A stretch of 64,000 nt of DNA from Streptomyces fagopyri (GTDB lineage Bacteria > Actinomycetota > Actinomycetes > Streptomycetales > Streptomycetaceae), in assembly GCF_009498275.1 (NCBI RefSeq), contig NZ_CP045643.1, positions 558,001 through 622,000 on the forward strand, in the 5' to 3' direction. Shown here in pieces: positions 17,799 through 26,652 of the stretch. How positions within the stretch are numbered: position 1 is the first letter of the stretch; every line of letters starts with the position of its first letter. The notes under the pieces are model-generated. The model was given only the letters and a program-made list of their open reading frames with translations. It did not search any database and was not told where the DNA came from. The translations under genes and the position numbers were made by a program.

Positions 17799-19766
17799 CT
17801 ACACCTCGATGTCCGATCCCATGATGACCGTCCGGTCCCGGGGCAGGCCGAAGTACTCGGCCGCGTCGGAGGTGATGTAGGACGTGGCGATGAAGAGCCG
17901 TTTGCGCCAGGGGGCCATGGTCGGTTCCTTTCCGCGTCTCAGTTCCATCTTCGACAGGAAGTAGGAGGCCCGGTCGAGTTGCAGTGGTCCCTCGGTGGTG
18001 GCCGGGTCGAGTGTTGCCAGCGCCGCGGGAACGTCGGGCGTGTCCATGTAGCCGTAGCGGACGGTGACATGGATGATCCCGTCGTCGGTGTGGCCGAGGG
18101 GGTCCACGCTGGTTCGCCGGTCCGCCGGGAGCCGGGGTACGGGCTCGGTCTCCACGGAGAGGATCACGACCTGTTCGTGTCGCACGTGGTTGTGCTCGAC
18201 GTTGGCCCGCATGGCCAGGGGTGCGGTCCGTTTGCCGCGGTTGAGGAAGATGGCCGTACCGGGAACGCGGAGGGTGGATGTCCGCCCGGTGCGCAGCTGC
18301 TCGATGAACTCGGGAAGCGGACCTTCGGCCCGGGCTCGTTCTGCCGTGACGACCTCGCGGCCGCGTTGCCAGGTGGTCATGACGGTGAACGCGGTGAGGC
18401 CGATCAGCAGCGGCAGCCAGGCGCCGTGGACGAGTTTGGTCAGGTTGGCCGCTACGAAGAGGAGGTCCACGCACATCAGCGCGCCGGCGCCGATGCCGAC
18501 CAGCCACAGGGGCGTGCCCCACCTCGATCGGGCGATGTAGAAGAACAGCAGGGTGGTGATGGTGATGGTCCCCGTCACGGCCATGCCGAACGCGAACGCC
18601 AGCGCCGCGGAGCTGCGGAAGGCGAAGACCAGGGTGAGGACGGAGACCATCAGCAGCCAGTTGACCCACGGGACGTAGATCTGGCCGATGGTGGACTCGG
18701 AGGTGTGTGCGATCCGCAGTCGTGGCAGATAGCCGAGCTGCGCCGCCTGCGAGGCCACCGAGTACGCCCCGGTGATCACCGCCTGGGAGGCGATGACCGT
18801 CGCAGCCGTGGCCAGAAGGATCATCGGCCAGCGTCCCCAGTCCGGCACGAGCAGGAAGAAGGGACTGCTGATGTTCGCCGGGTCGGCCAGGATCAGCGCG
18901 CCCTGGCCCAGGTAGCTGAGCATGCACGCGGGAAAGACGAGGATCAGCCAGGCGCGCGTGATCGACCTGCGTCCGAAGTGCCCCATGTCGGCGTACAGCG
19001 CCTCGGCGCCGGTGACCGCGAGCACGACCGCGGCCAGGGCGAAGAACGCGGTGCCGAAGTGGCCGGTCAGGAAGCCCAGGGCGTAGGTCGGTGACAGTGC
19101 CTTGAGGATCTGCGGGTGGCCGATGATGCCGTCCACACCGCACGCTCCGATCGTCAGGAACCAGACGATCATCACCGGCCCGAAGACCCGGCCCACCGCC
19201 GCGGTGCCCCTGCGCTGCACCAGGAACAGCACCACGATGATCACCGCGGTGACCGGGACGACAAGCTCGCCCAGCGACGGTTCGACGACCTTGAGACCTT
19301 CGACCGCGGACAGGACCGAGATCGCGGGAGTGATCATGCTGTCGCCGAAGAACAGCGAGGCGCCGAAGATGCCCAGTGCCGCCAGAACGACGGCGGCGCG
19401 CCGTCCCCGCTGCGCGCTCTGCCGTCGCAGCAGCGTGATCAGGGCCATGATGCCGCCCTCGCCGTCGTTGTCGGCACGCATCGCCAGCAGGACGTAGGTG
19501 ACCATGACGATGACCACCACCGACCAGAAGACCAGCGACACCACGCCGTACACGTTCGCCGTGCTGACGGGGACCGGGTGCGGGTCCTGCGGGTTGAACA
19601 CGGTCTGGAGGGTGTAGATCGGGCTGGTCCCGATGTCGCCGAACACGACACCGAGCGCACCGATCACCACGGCGAGACGCACCGCGTCCCGTCCGGCCCG
19701 CCCCTGCGCGGACGGTGGCGCCGCGGATCCGTCGTCCGGCGCGGGCACGTGCTGGGAGTGGGGCAC
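17799..19766 (-). CDS. kup: Kup potassium uptake permease
   Basis: A 655-residue K+ transporter of the KUP/HAK/KT family. The family signature GVVFGDIGTSPIYTLQTVF lies near residue 40, and roughly twelve membrane helices fill the first 450 residues (for example GIFGASLFFGDSMITPAISVLSAVEG). A cytoplasmic C-terminal domain follows, with GTAIFLNRG and HVRHEQVVILSV. These proteins take up K+ at the plasma membrane, probably with protons. GTG 19766 has GGAGG six bases upstream. The gene faces recQ tail to tail. Confidence 0.95.
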   Translation of the reverse strand: MPHSQHVPAPDDGSAAPPSAQGRAGRDAVRLAVVIGALGVVFGDIGTSPIYTLQTVFNPQDPHPVPVSTANVYGVVSLVFWSVVVIVMVTYVLLAMRADNDGEGGIMALITLLRRQSAQRGRRAAVVLAALGIFGASLFFGDSMITPAISVLSAVEGLKVVEPSLGELVVPVTAVIIVVLFLVQRRGTAAVGRVFGPVMIVWFLTIGACGVDGIIGHPQILKALSPTYALGFLTGHFGTAFFALAAVVLAVTGAEALYADMGHFGRRSITRAWLILVFPACMLSYLGQGALILADPANISSPFFLLVPDWGRWPMILLATAATVIASQAVITGAYSVASQAAQLGYLPRLRIAHTSESTIGQIYVPWVNWLLMVSVLTLVFAFRSSAALAFAFGMAVTGTITITTLLFFYIARSRWGTPLWLVGIGAGALMCVDLLFVAANLTKLVHGAWLPLLIGLTAFTVMTTWQRGREVVTAERARAEGPLPEFIEQLRTGRTSTLRVPGTAIFLNRGKRTAPLAMRANVEHNHVRHEQVVILSVETEPVPRLPADRRTSVDPLGHTDDGIIHVTVRYGYMDTPDVPAALATLDPATTEGPLQLDRASYFLSKMELRRGKEPTMAPWRKRLFIATSYITSDAAEYFGLPRDRTVIMGSDIEV

Positions 19767-20140
19767 GTCGAGCCTCCAAGGCGTGGGGCGGCGCGCCGGG
19801 GTCGGCGCGGCGGGGTCGGCCTGATCCCATCACGCCCCGCCCCGGTCCTTCATGAGGGCTCTGCGTACGGCGAGTTCCGGGGCCCACCGGGGCCGAAGCA
19901 TCACGGATCCGGCCTCCGTGTGCGACACCCGTACGGCGGCCGCTTCGCCTCGGGACGGTGACGCGTGTGGCCGGCTGTCCTGACTTTCCGCTCGGCCCGC
20001 TCGCCTCGGAGCGGCGCGCCCTCGGCCGGCCGATCGACACATACGTACGCGAGACCACGGTGCCGGAGCGGGTGGCCGCCGCCCGGCACGCACCTGCGGG
20101 AGTGGTCCCCTTCTTCCCGCAGCCGGTACTACCTGGCGTC

Positions 20141-20180
20141 GCATGGCACCGCGTGGCACCGCATGGCACCGTACGGCGCC
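20141..20180. repeat. Four tandem 10-bp repeats
   Basis: The units are GCATGGCACC, GCGTGGCACC, GCATGGCACC and GTACGGCGCC, exactly ten bases apart, about one helical turn. Their core GGCACC is the complement of GGTGCC, which recurs beside the downstream start codon. They look like an array of binding sites for the adjacent ribbon-helix-helix protein. Confidence 0.7.
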
Positions 20181-20310
20181 AAAAGGCGGTATCCGACGCC
20201 ACACCACCCACGGAGTAGGCATATCGAGCATGGGTGACGCCACAAGGACAGGCCGGCCCGACGCGCATTTACGCAGGTGGGCGTGTTGGACGGTCAGGAT
20301 CCTCCAAGGA

Positions 20311-20351
20311 TGGTGCCATTCAGGCTTGCGTTTGGCGCCATAGTGGTGCCA
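20311..20351. promoter_or_regulatory. Three operator boxes at the ribbon-helix-helix gene
   Basis: TGGTGCCA (20311-20318), TGGCGCCA (20333-20340) and TGGTGCCA (20344-20351) are spaced 22 and 11 bases apart, so they lie on one face of the helix. The last ends ten bases before the ATG. No Shine-Dalgarno sequence precedes that ATG, and TTGCGT (20326-20331) is a possible -35, so the transcript may be leaderless with the boxes covering the promoter. Autoregulation is inferred. Confidence 0.7.
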
Positions 20352-20361
20352 TCATCGAGTC

Positions 20362-20889
20362 ATGGACCTCACCCCGTATGTCGACACCCTCCGCCGCGAA
20401 CTCGCGGTGGCCGCCGAGGCCGGCGGTCAGGAGGCGCGCGAGCTGGCCGAGAGACTGACCGCCCCGCTGGAGTCGGCGACCCGGCTGACGATGCTCAACG
20501 TGCTCTCCGCCGCGATGGACGAGATCACCCGCGACCTCGCCCCCGGCTCGGTCGACGTACGGCTGCGCGGGCTCGACCCCGACTTCGTCGTGACACGTCC
20601 GCCCGCCGACACGGGCCCCGCGGAGCCGGCCCCGTCCTTCGAAGCGCACAGGACCTCGGCTCCCGTCGAGGGCGACGAGGGCGGCACCGCGCGGGTCAAC
20701 CTGCGCCTGCCCGCCCATCTGAAGGCGCGCGCCGAGGAGGCCGCCGGCCGCGAGGGCCTGTCGGTCAACGCGTGGCTGGTGCGGGCGGTGTCGGCCGCGG
20801 TCGACGGCGGCAGCCCGTCACATGCGACGACGGAGAAGGCCCGTACCACCCGCACCGTCGGACAGAACTTCACGGGCTGGGTCCGCTGA
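20362..20889 (+). CDS. Ribbon-helix-helix (HicB/Arc-like) regulator
   Basis: A 175-residue protein. The first 85 residues are helical and unrecognised. Residues about 112-148 form a ribbon-helix-helix: ARVNLRLPAHLKARAEEAA, then GREGLSVNAWLVRAVSAAV, with the alternating strand residues R-N-R that contact DNA and the N-W-L helix typical of HicB/Arc-like proteins. No HicA toxin gene is adjacent, so this is a regulator rather than an antitoxin here. The tail ends GQNFTGWVR. A DUF4097-type gene and an ABC exporter follow on the same strand. Repeated boxes upstream are its likely targets. Confidence 0.82.
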   Translation: MDLTPYVDTLRRELAVAAEAGGQEARELAERLTAPLESATRLTMLNVLSAAMDEITRDLAPGSVDVRLRGLDPDFVVTRPPADTGPAEPAPSFEAHRTSAPVEGDEGGTARVNLRLPAHLKARAEEAAGREGLSVNAWLVRAVSAAVDGGSPSHATTEKARTTRTVGQNFTGWVR

Positions 20890-20968
20890 CCGGACCCGGC
20901 CACCGCACGTCACCACACCACGTCCCACCAGCGGGGACGCCACGAACACCCAAGAGGACGGGACAACC

Positions 20969-21814
20969 ATGCCTTCTTTCGACACTCCCCAGCCGATCTC
21001 GGTCACCGCCAACGTGGCCGCCGGTTCCATCCAGTTCTCCGCGAGCGACCGCCCCGACACGGTCGTCGAGGTGCGGCCTCGCGATCCGAAGAAGGACAAG
21101 GACGTGCGGGTCGCCGAACAGACGGAGGTCACCTACACGGGCGGCGTGCTGACCATCAGGACGCCCAAGGGTCGCTACCTCGTCGGGCCCACCGGCAGCG
21201 TCGATGTGACGGTCGAACTCCCCACCGGCTCGCGTGTGGAGACGACCGGGTCCTGGACCCAGGTGCTCGGCGAAGGGCGGCTCGGCGAGGTCCGGGTGAA
21301 GACGTCGGCCGGTGACGTCCGCCTGGATGCGACAGGCCCCCTGCAGCTGACCGCCTCACACGGCTCGATCACCGTGGACCAGGTCGAGGGCCTGGCCGAG
21401 ATCACCACCAGCTCCGGCAGCCTGCGCGTCGGCACCATCGAGGGGCCCGCCGTTCTGAAGAACTCGCACGGCACCACGAGCGTCGGGACCGCGGTCGGCG
21501 AGCTGCGGGTGAGCGGCGCCAACGGCGACATCGACATCCAGCGCGCCGAGAGCTCGGTCACCGCCACCACCGCCCACGGCACCCTGCGCGTCGGCGACGT
21601 GGCCCGTGGCACCGTCCAGCTGGAAACCTCCTACGGCGCCATCGAGATCGGCATCCGCAAGGGCACGGCCGCCTGGCTCGACGTCAGCTCGGGCAACGGG
21701 CAGGTCCACAACGCCCTCACCCCGTCCGACAGCCCTGACGCGTCCGAGGAGACGGTCGAGGTCAAAGCACGCACCCGCTACGGCAACATCGACATCCGCC
21801 GCCCCCGGGCCTGA
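20969..21814 (+). CDS. DUF4097-type beta-repeat protein
   Basis: A 281-residue protein with no signal peptide or membrane helix. It is built of short repeated beta units such as GDVRLDATGPLQLTASHGS, SGSLRVGTIEGPAVLKNSHG, GDIDIQRAESSVTATTAHG and YGNIDIRR, giving the putative right-handed beta-helix of DUF4097/adhesin-like proteins. Function in this family is unknown. It lies 79 bases after the ribbon-helix-helix gene and 68 bases before the ABC ATPase, and the four genes probably form one operon. ATG 20969 follows GAGGACGGGA; the upstream extension is low complexity. Confidence 0.82.
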   Translation: MPSFDTPQPISVTANVAAGSIQFSASDRPDTVVEVRPRDPKKDKDVRVAEQTEVTYTGGVLTIRTPKGRYLVGPTGSVDVTVELPTGSRVETTGSWTQVLGEGRLGEVRVKTSAGDVRLDATGPLQLTASHGSITVDQVEGLAEITTSSGSLRVGTIEGPAVLKNSHGTTSVGTAVGELRVSGANGDIDIQRAESSVTATTAHGTLRVGDVARGTVQLETSYGAIEIGIRKGTAAWLDVSSGNGQVHNALTPSDSPDASEETVEVKARTRYGNIDIRRPRA

Positions 21815-21882
21815 ACCGCCGCCGCCACCCCCGCAGCCGCGAACACTTCACCGCTCGTCACGCCTTCGAAAGGGAGGGCTCC

Positions 21883-22929
21883 GTGCCTTCATCTGTCATG
21901 CACACATCCATTCGGAACGGTGGACAGCCGGCACCGGCGGCCATCTCCGCCGTAGGACTGCGCAAGTCCTACGGTGACAAGACCGTCCTCGACGGCGTCG
22001 ACCTCTACATTCCGGCCGGAACCGTGTTCGCTCTGCTCGGCCCGAACGGGGCGGGCAAGACGACCGTCGTCAAGATCCTCTCGACCCTCATCACCGCCGA
22101 CGGCGGCCAGGCCCAGGTCGCGGGCCACGACCTGACCACCGACGCGCAGGGCGTACGCGCCGCGATCGGTGTGACGGGACAGTTCTCCGCCGTCGACGGA
22201 CTGATCACCGGCGAGGAGAACATGCTCCTCATGGCCGACCTGCACCACCTGTCCAAGACCGAGGGCCGGCGCACCACCGCCGCACTCCTGGAACGCTTCG
22301 ACCTGGTCCAGGCCGCGAAGAAGCCGGCCTCCACCTACTCCGGCGGCATGAAACGCCGCCTGGACATCGCGATGACCCTGGTCGGCGCCCCCCGCGTCAT
22401 CTTCCTCGACGAGCCCACCACCGGCCTCGACCCACGCTCCCGCCACACCATGTGGCAGATCATCCGCGAACTCGTCACCACCGGCACCACCGTCTTCCTC
22501 ACCACCCAGTACCTCGAGGAGGCCGACGAACTCGCCGACCGCATCGCCGTCCTGAACAACGGGAAGACCGCCGCCGAAGGCACCGCCGAGGAACTCAAAC
22601 GCCTCATCCCCGGCGGACACGTCCGCCTGCGCTTCACCGACCCCGCCGCCTACCGCTCCGCCACCCTCACCCTCGGCGACACCGTCCGCGACGACCAGGC
22701 CCTCGCCCTGCAGATCCCCAACAACGGCACCCAGCACGAACTGCGCGCCCTCCTCGACCGACTGGACACCGCCGGCATCGAAGCCGACGAACTCACCGTG
22801 CACACCCCCGACCTCGACGACGTCTTCTTCGCCCTCACCGGCACCACCGACGTACCCAACCAGCCCAACCAGCCCAACCAGCCGAACCAGCCCAACGAGC
22901 CGAACCAGCCCAAGGAGGCCCTGCGATGA
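21883..22929 (+). CDS. ABC transporter ATPase, DrrA type
   Basis: A 348-residue nucleotide-binding subunit. Walker A is GPNGAGKTT (residues 53-61), the signature is YSGGMKRRLD, and Walker B is VIFLDEPTTGLD. The C-terminal extension with LTVHTPDLDDVFFALTG marks the daunorubicin-resistance (DrrA) subfamily, which pairs with a one-chain ABC-2 permease to export drugs or lipids. The end of the protein is a repeated Pro-Asn-Gln tail. GTG 21883 follows GGGAGGG. Its stop overlaps the permease start (ATGA), so the two are translationally coupled. Confidence 0.93.
   Translation: MPSSVMHTSIRNGGQPAPAAISAVGLRKSYGDKTVLDGVDLYIPAGTVFALLGPNGAGKTTVVKILSTLITADGGQAQVAGHDLTTDAQGVRAAIGVTGQFSAVDGLITGEENMLLMADLHHLSKTEGRRTTAALLERFDLVQAAKKPASTYSGGMKRRLDIAMTLVGAPRVIFLDEPTTGLDPRSRHTMWQIIRELVTTGTTVFLTTQYLEEADELADRIAVLNNGKTAAEGTAEELKRLIPGGHVRLRFTDPAAYRSATLTLGDTVRDDQALALQIPNNGTQHELRALLDRLDTAGIEADELTVHTPDLDDVFFALTGTTDVPNQPNQPNQPNQPNEPNQPKEALR
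22855..22917 (+). repeat. Seven 9-bp repeats encoding a Pro-Asn-Gln tail
   Basis: Seven copies of cccaaccag and close variants encode PNQPNQPNQPNQ and variants at the very end of the ATPase. Copy number in such in-frame repeats varies easily between strains; the tail lies outside the ATPase fold. Confidence 0.9.
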
Positions 22930-23702
22930 ACTCCCTCTCCCTCGCCGTACGCGACTCGTCCACCATGCTGCGCCGCAACCTCCTCCACGCCCGCCGCTAC
23001 CCCTCCCTCACCCTCAACCTGCTGCTCACCCCCGTCATGCTGCTCCTGCTGTTCGTCTACATCTTCGGCGACACCATGAGCGGCGGCACGGGCCGCTCCG
23101 CCTACATCGCCTACATCGTCCCCGGCATCCTGCTCATGACCATCGGCTCCACCGTGGTCGGCACCGCCGTGTCCGTCGCCACCGACATGAACGAGGGCAT
23201 CATCGCCCGCTTCCGCACCATGGCCATCCACCGCGGATCCGTCCTGTTCGGACACGTCGTCGGCAGCGTCCTGCAAGCACTCATCAGCGTCGTCCTCGTC
23301 GCCGCCGTCGCCGCCGCCATGGGCTTCCGCTCCACCGACGCCACCGCCCTGGAATGGCTCGCCGCCCTCGCCCTCCTCACCCTCTTCGCCACGGCCTTCA
23401 CCTGGATCGCGGTCGGCATGGGCATGAGCAGCCCCAACGCCGAGGCCGCCAGCAACAACGCCATGCCACTGATCCTGCTGCCCCTCATCTCCAGCGCCTT
23501 CGTACCCCTGCACTCCATGCCCGGCTGGTTCCAGCCCATCGCCCAGTACCAGCCCTTCACCCCCGCCATCGAAACCCTCCGCGGACTCCTCCTCGGCACC
23601 CAGATCGGCAACAACTGGTGGATCGCCCTCACCTGGTGCCTCGCCCTCAGCATCCTCGGACACCGCTGGTCGAAGACACAGTTCGACCGCGACCCGAAAT
23701 AG
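22926..23702 (+). CDS. ABC-2 type permease, DrrB type
   Basis: A 258-residue membrane protein with six predicted helices, beginning with LTLNLLLTPVMLLLLFVYIFG and including IAYIVPGILLMTIGSTVVGTA. The block LISSAFVPLHSMPGWFQPIAQYQPFTPAIETLRGLL is the classic signature of DrrB/ABC-2 permeases. With the coupled ATPase it should form a two-plus-two exporter. The substrate cannot be told; no antibiotic biosynthesis genes are nearby, so self-resistance to a local product is unsupported. Confidence 0.93.
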   Translation: MNSLSLAVRDSSTMLRRNLLHARRYPSLTLNLLLTPVMLLLLFVYIFGDTMSGGTGRSAYIAYIVPGILLMTIGSTVVGTAVSVATDMNEGIIARFRTMAIHRGSVLFGHVVGSVLQALISVVLVAAVAAAMGFRSTDATALEWLAALALLTLFATAFTWIAVGMGMSSPNAEAASNNAMPLILLPLISSAFVPLHSMPGWFQPIAQYQPFTPAIETLRGLLLGTQIGNNWWIALTWCLALSILGHRWSKTQFDRDPK

Positions 23703-24135
23703 ACGACACGATCCACGATCAGCGACAGGACAGTGACCGGGTCGGGATCGGCTGCCTCTACCGAGAGGCAGCCGCCCCGGCCCGTCGGCCGTAGCGCCCG
23801 CTGTGAAGACGTACTCGTCGCGGTCGTCGAAGTCGGCGGCCGGTTTGGGCATCGACAACCACGCGCTCGACCGGCCCGCCGCTGCCGGCGAGGACGAGGA
23901 TCATGATCCGTCCCTCCGGCGGAGGCTCGTGGAGGATCAGCGACGTCCACCCCTCACCGAAGGGCCGCACCGTCGCGGACAGCGGGCACTCCCGACGCGC
24001 TCCGGTCTGGTCATCTGATCCCACTCGCCGATGCGCGCCCTTCCCTCAGTTACTGCTAAAGTCGAAGTCAGTAGCTTCTATTCTCGCAGTCATCATAGGG
24101 GCGGCGCAGGCCCGCACCCGGAAACGGACGACACC
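23703..24135. other. Gap with a possible broken small gene
   Basis: On the minus strand 23758-24024 a frame reads FGEGWTSLILHEPPPEGRIM, then VLAGSGGPVERVVVDAQTG. A second frame continues with MPKPAADFDDRDEYVFTAGA. The two could be one small gene split by a frameshift, but I cannot assign a family. Near the SDR promoter, TACTG (24051-24055) and CAGTA (24069-24073) form a 5-bp inverted repeat of uncertain meaning. Confidence 0.3.
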
Positions 24136-24921
24136 GTGACCACCCCCCTCAACGAATCCCTCGCAGGGCGCCGCGCCCTGGTCACCGGCGGCACGAAGGG
24201 CACCGGAGCCGCTATCGCCCGGCGCCTCACCGAAGCCGGCGCGACGGTGCTCGTCACCGCCCGCAGCCGTCCCGACCACGTCGAGGAGAAGACCTTCGTC
24301 GCGGCCGACCTGTCCACGGCGAGCGGTGCCGCCGCAGTGGTCACCGCGGTGGAGGCCCGCCTCGGAGGCGTCGACATCCTCGTCCACACCCTCGGCGGTT
24401 CCGAGGCACCCGCGGGAGGATTCGCGGCACTCGGAGAGGACGACTGGGCCACCGAGCTGAACACCAACCTGATGGCCGCCGTCCGCCTCGACCGTGGCCT
24501 GCTGCCCGGCATGATCGAGGCCGGCAGTGGTGCGATCGTGCACGTCACCTCGATCCAGCGCCGCATGCCGCTGTGGAACGGCACCCTCGCCTACGCGGCG
24601 GCCAAAGCCGCCCTGACCACGTACAGCAAGGGCCTGGCCAACGAGGTGGCCCCGAACGGTGTCCGCGTCAACACCGTCTCACCGGGCTTCATCCAGACCA
24701 CCGCCGCCGACAATCTGATCGCCCGCATCGCGGGCGAGGCCGATATCACCCAGGAGGCGGCGCTGGGGCGACTCATGGATTCCCTCGGCGGCATTCCCCT
24801 CGGCCGCCCGAACCGGCCCGAGGAAGTCGCCGAGCTGGTCGCCTTCCTCGTCTCCGACCGCGCCTCGGCCATCGTCGGCGCCGAACACGTCATCGACGGC
24901 GGCACCACTCCCACCGTCTGA
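24136..24921 (+). CDS. Short-chain dehydrogenase/reductase
   Basis: A 261-residue classical SDR. The cofactor loop [12 protein letters not shown] replaces the usual TGxxxGxG with an equivalent glycine pattern; VHVTSIQRR supplies the catalytic Ser, and YAAAKAAL supplies the Tyr and Lys. The end ([36 protein letters not shown]) is standard for the family. It should be an NAD(P)H-dependent oxidoreductase; the substrate is unknown. GTG 24136 is chosen because the fold starts there; the upstream extension is unrelated. It has no co-directional partner. Confidence 0.92.
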   Translation: MTTPLNESLAGRRALVTGGTKGTGAAIARRLTEAGATVLVTARSRPDHVEEKTFVAADLSTASGAAAVVTAVEARLGGVDILVHTLGGSEAPAGGFAALGEDDWATELNTNLMAAVRLDRGLLPGMIEAGSGAIVHVTSIQRRMPLWNGTLAYAAAKAALTTYSKGLANEVAPNGVRVNTVSPGFIQTTAADNLIARIAGEADITQEAALGRLMDSLGGIPLGRPNRPEEVAELVAFLVSDRASAIVGAEHVIDGGTTPTV

Positions 24922-25614
24922 ACCACGCACCACCCGAAGGACCCGTCACACGGGACGACCAGCCCCGCACCATCACCCCGCCCGCCCCCGGACACACAGC
25001 CCGAGCCGATCACCCGCCCCCTCGAAGCGCGCCACGCCGAGGACGCCGCCACACGGCACCGCGAAGGCGACTTCCCCGGCGGCGCGATCGGCCCGCGCTA
25101 CCGGTTGACGCTCCAACCATCTCGTCGCACGCCTCGTCATCGCCCTGCGCTCACGTGCAGATCTCCACTGCCCCACAGTGCGTTCATGGCGCCCGGACGC
25201 GCCGGGGAGCCACGGGGCGGCGAGGAGAACGGGGCAGCCCCGGCCGGGTGCGGGATCCCACACGGCCAGACGCACCTCCGCTCGCCACATCGACCGGACC
25301 AGCACCGTCAAGGGGCGGACACAAGGTCTGCGGCATCGAACCCGGGGCCGGGCGCCGGCACCGGGGGCCGGGCCCGTCCTGGGCCGCCGCGAGGCCGGGG
25401 CCGCTCACCGGCTGAGCCAGCGCAACCGGCCTACCCACGGGCACTTTTGAAGGGAACGTCAGTCCCCCACTGCGCCTGCCGCGCCGCCATGCACCAGATG
25501 CGCAAGGGGTCCCCAGGACCGTACCGCCACGTCCGTCACGGGCATCCCGCACAGAGCCCGACCTGGCGCAGGCGCCCAGCGCACGGCCCGCCGTATTTCG
25601 AGGGTCGCGATTTC

Positions 25615-25674
25615 AGCTGCGCTTCCGGCTGTGATTTCGGCTGTGATTTCGGCTGCGCTTCCGGCTGTGATTTC
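25615..25674. repeat. Five tandem 12-bp repeats
   Basis: The units are agctgcgcttcc, ggctgtgatttc, ggctgtgatttc, ggctgcgcttcc and ggctgtgatttc. No gene is assigned over them. They may be a slippage product or part of a lost gene. Confidence 0.8.
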
Positions 25675-25880
25675 GGTCGCCTCTGCCGTTGCGCCACCGT
25701 TCAAAACAGTCGAACCCGACACGACGCGATTATCGGGCCGCCCGCCCGGCTCCGAGTCGAACAGAAATCGTCTTCACCGCGGCATCACGTCACCGCCGGA
25801 AATCACCTCACGAAATCTCCCGCAACCGAATGTCCCCGAAAGCGCCGACCGGGAGGACGCAATACGGCTTCGAGAAGGGC

Positions 25881-25913
25881 GAGGGGGCTCCTGCCGGTAA
25901 CAGGAGCCCCCTC
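25881..25913. terminator. Strong orphan hairpin terminator
   Basis: Perfect 13-bp arms, GAGGGGGCTCCTG and CAGGAGCCCCCTC, surround a 7-base loop. The nearest upstream gene on the plus strand ends 960 bases away and none ends here on the minus strand. It therefore marks the end of a transcript I cannot see as a protein gene, perhaps a small RNA. Confidence 0.7.
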
Positions 25914-26391
25914 TGTTCCCTGTCCGATGCGTTCTTGTGCCCAGGAAGGCGGGTCGGCATCTTCGGGGTGCGGCCGTAGCCGTATGGCACCAGGTGACCA
26001 CCCCCACGCCTCGGTCGCAAGATCCACCAGGCGTTCCGAACGGGCTGAGGACCGTACGGGCAGGTCAGCGCGGACGTTCGGAAACCGCGGTCGCCCCTTC
26101 GGCGCAGCCACCCGCCAGGACAGGGAGCACCCACGGAAGGACCGGGGCGGGCAGGAGGTGGCCTGGCGCGTGCTTGGAACGAGCCCGTTGAGCGAACGGA
26201 AAATTAAAGAACGATCCACTATGTGAGCGTGATTGTTCGGTTTATTTCCGATGCCGTCGATTGGGTTGTCTTATTTCGGCGGAGACAAAAAGGTAGGCAC
26301 CAGTCACCTCGCTCCGCATCACGGCCGGTAACCGGAGGCGGAGCTCTCGTGTCGGCACATGTGCCGCGCCCAGGAAGGCAGGTATCCCGTC

Positions 26392-26652
26392 ATGTCTCTG
26401 CGCCTTTGTCGAGGGACGCACCCGCAGCCCGCACCCGCACCTCAGGTTCTGTGCGGGACAACTCTCACGTCCGGACACCGGATCACCGTCTTCACCGTGA
26501 TTCTGGTGGTGGTGATCGTCTGTGTGTCGAGCGGACAGTCCGTCACCACCGCTCTCGGCATCGTCATGGCCGCCGGCGCCGCCGCGGCCCAGATCGGCTC
26601 CTGGCTCAGCGAGCAGCGTCTGAGCGGCACCACTCCGGGCGGTGCTCAGTGA
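26392..26652 (+). CDS. Small membrane protein coupled to the sensor gene
   Basis: An 86-residue protein whose second half holds one long or two short hydrophobic segments: ITVFTVILVVVIVCVSSG and TTALGIVMAAGAAAAQIGSWL. It ends LSEQRLSGTTPGGAQ. Its TGA overlaps the GTG of the downstream sensor gene (GTGA), so the pair is translationally coupled, which supports both reading frames. ATG 26392 has AGGAAGGCAGG upstream; ATG 26359 is possible. I know no family. A partner subunit of the sensor is the natural guess. Confidence 0.65.
   Translation: MSLRLCRGTHPQPAPAPQVLCGTTLTSGHRITVFTVILVVVIVCVSSGQSVTTALGIVMAAGAAAAQIGSWLSEQRLSGTTPGGAQ

Larger units (their letters stand above)
19767..20361. other. Divergent gap carrying repeated GGTGCC/GGCACC boxes
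   Basis: Nearly 600 bases between kup and the ribbon-helix-helix gene. No gene is seen. Two groups of related boxes, at 20141-20180 and 20311-20351, are listed separately. Confidence 0.6.
24922..26391. other. Long gap with tandem repeats, an orphan terminator and AT-richer stretches
   Basis: About 1.5 kb without a convincing gene, although open frames run across it as expected at this GC content. It contains five 12-bp repeats (25615-25674), a strong hairpin (25881-25913) and stretches less GC-rich than average (about 25690-25860 and 26190-26300). The last stretch, which includes AAAATTAAAG and TTTATTTC, is the likely promoter region of the small membrane protein and sensor genes. Confidence 0.5.

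Noticed and set aside
15940..20268. A 1442-codon open frame on the minus strand
   Set aside because: It runs antisense to recQ and through kup in another frame; its composition is that of a GC-rich shadow, while recQ and kup have full motifs and ribosome binding sites.
20230..20343. A 37-codon frame before the ribbon-helix-helix gene
   Set aside because: It runs through the operator boxes and has no recognisable product.
25105..26226. A 373-codon plus-strand frame across the repeat-rich gap
   Set aside because: Arg/Pro-rich shadow-like composition, contains the strong terminator hairpin, and no ribosome binding site or domain.
26223..26648. In-frame N-terminal extension of the sensor gene
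   Set aside because: Low-complexity sequence; the GTG at 26649 overlaps the preceding gene's stop in the usual coupled way and the HTH domain starts after it.
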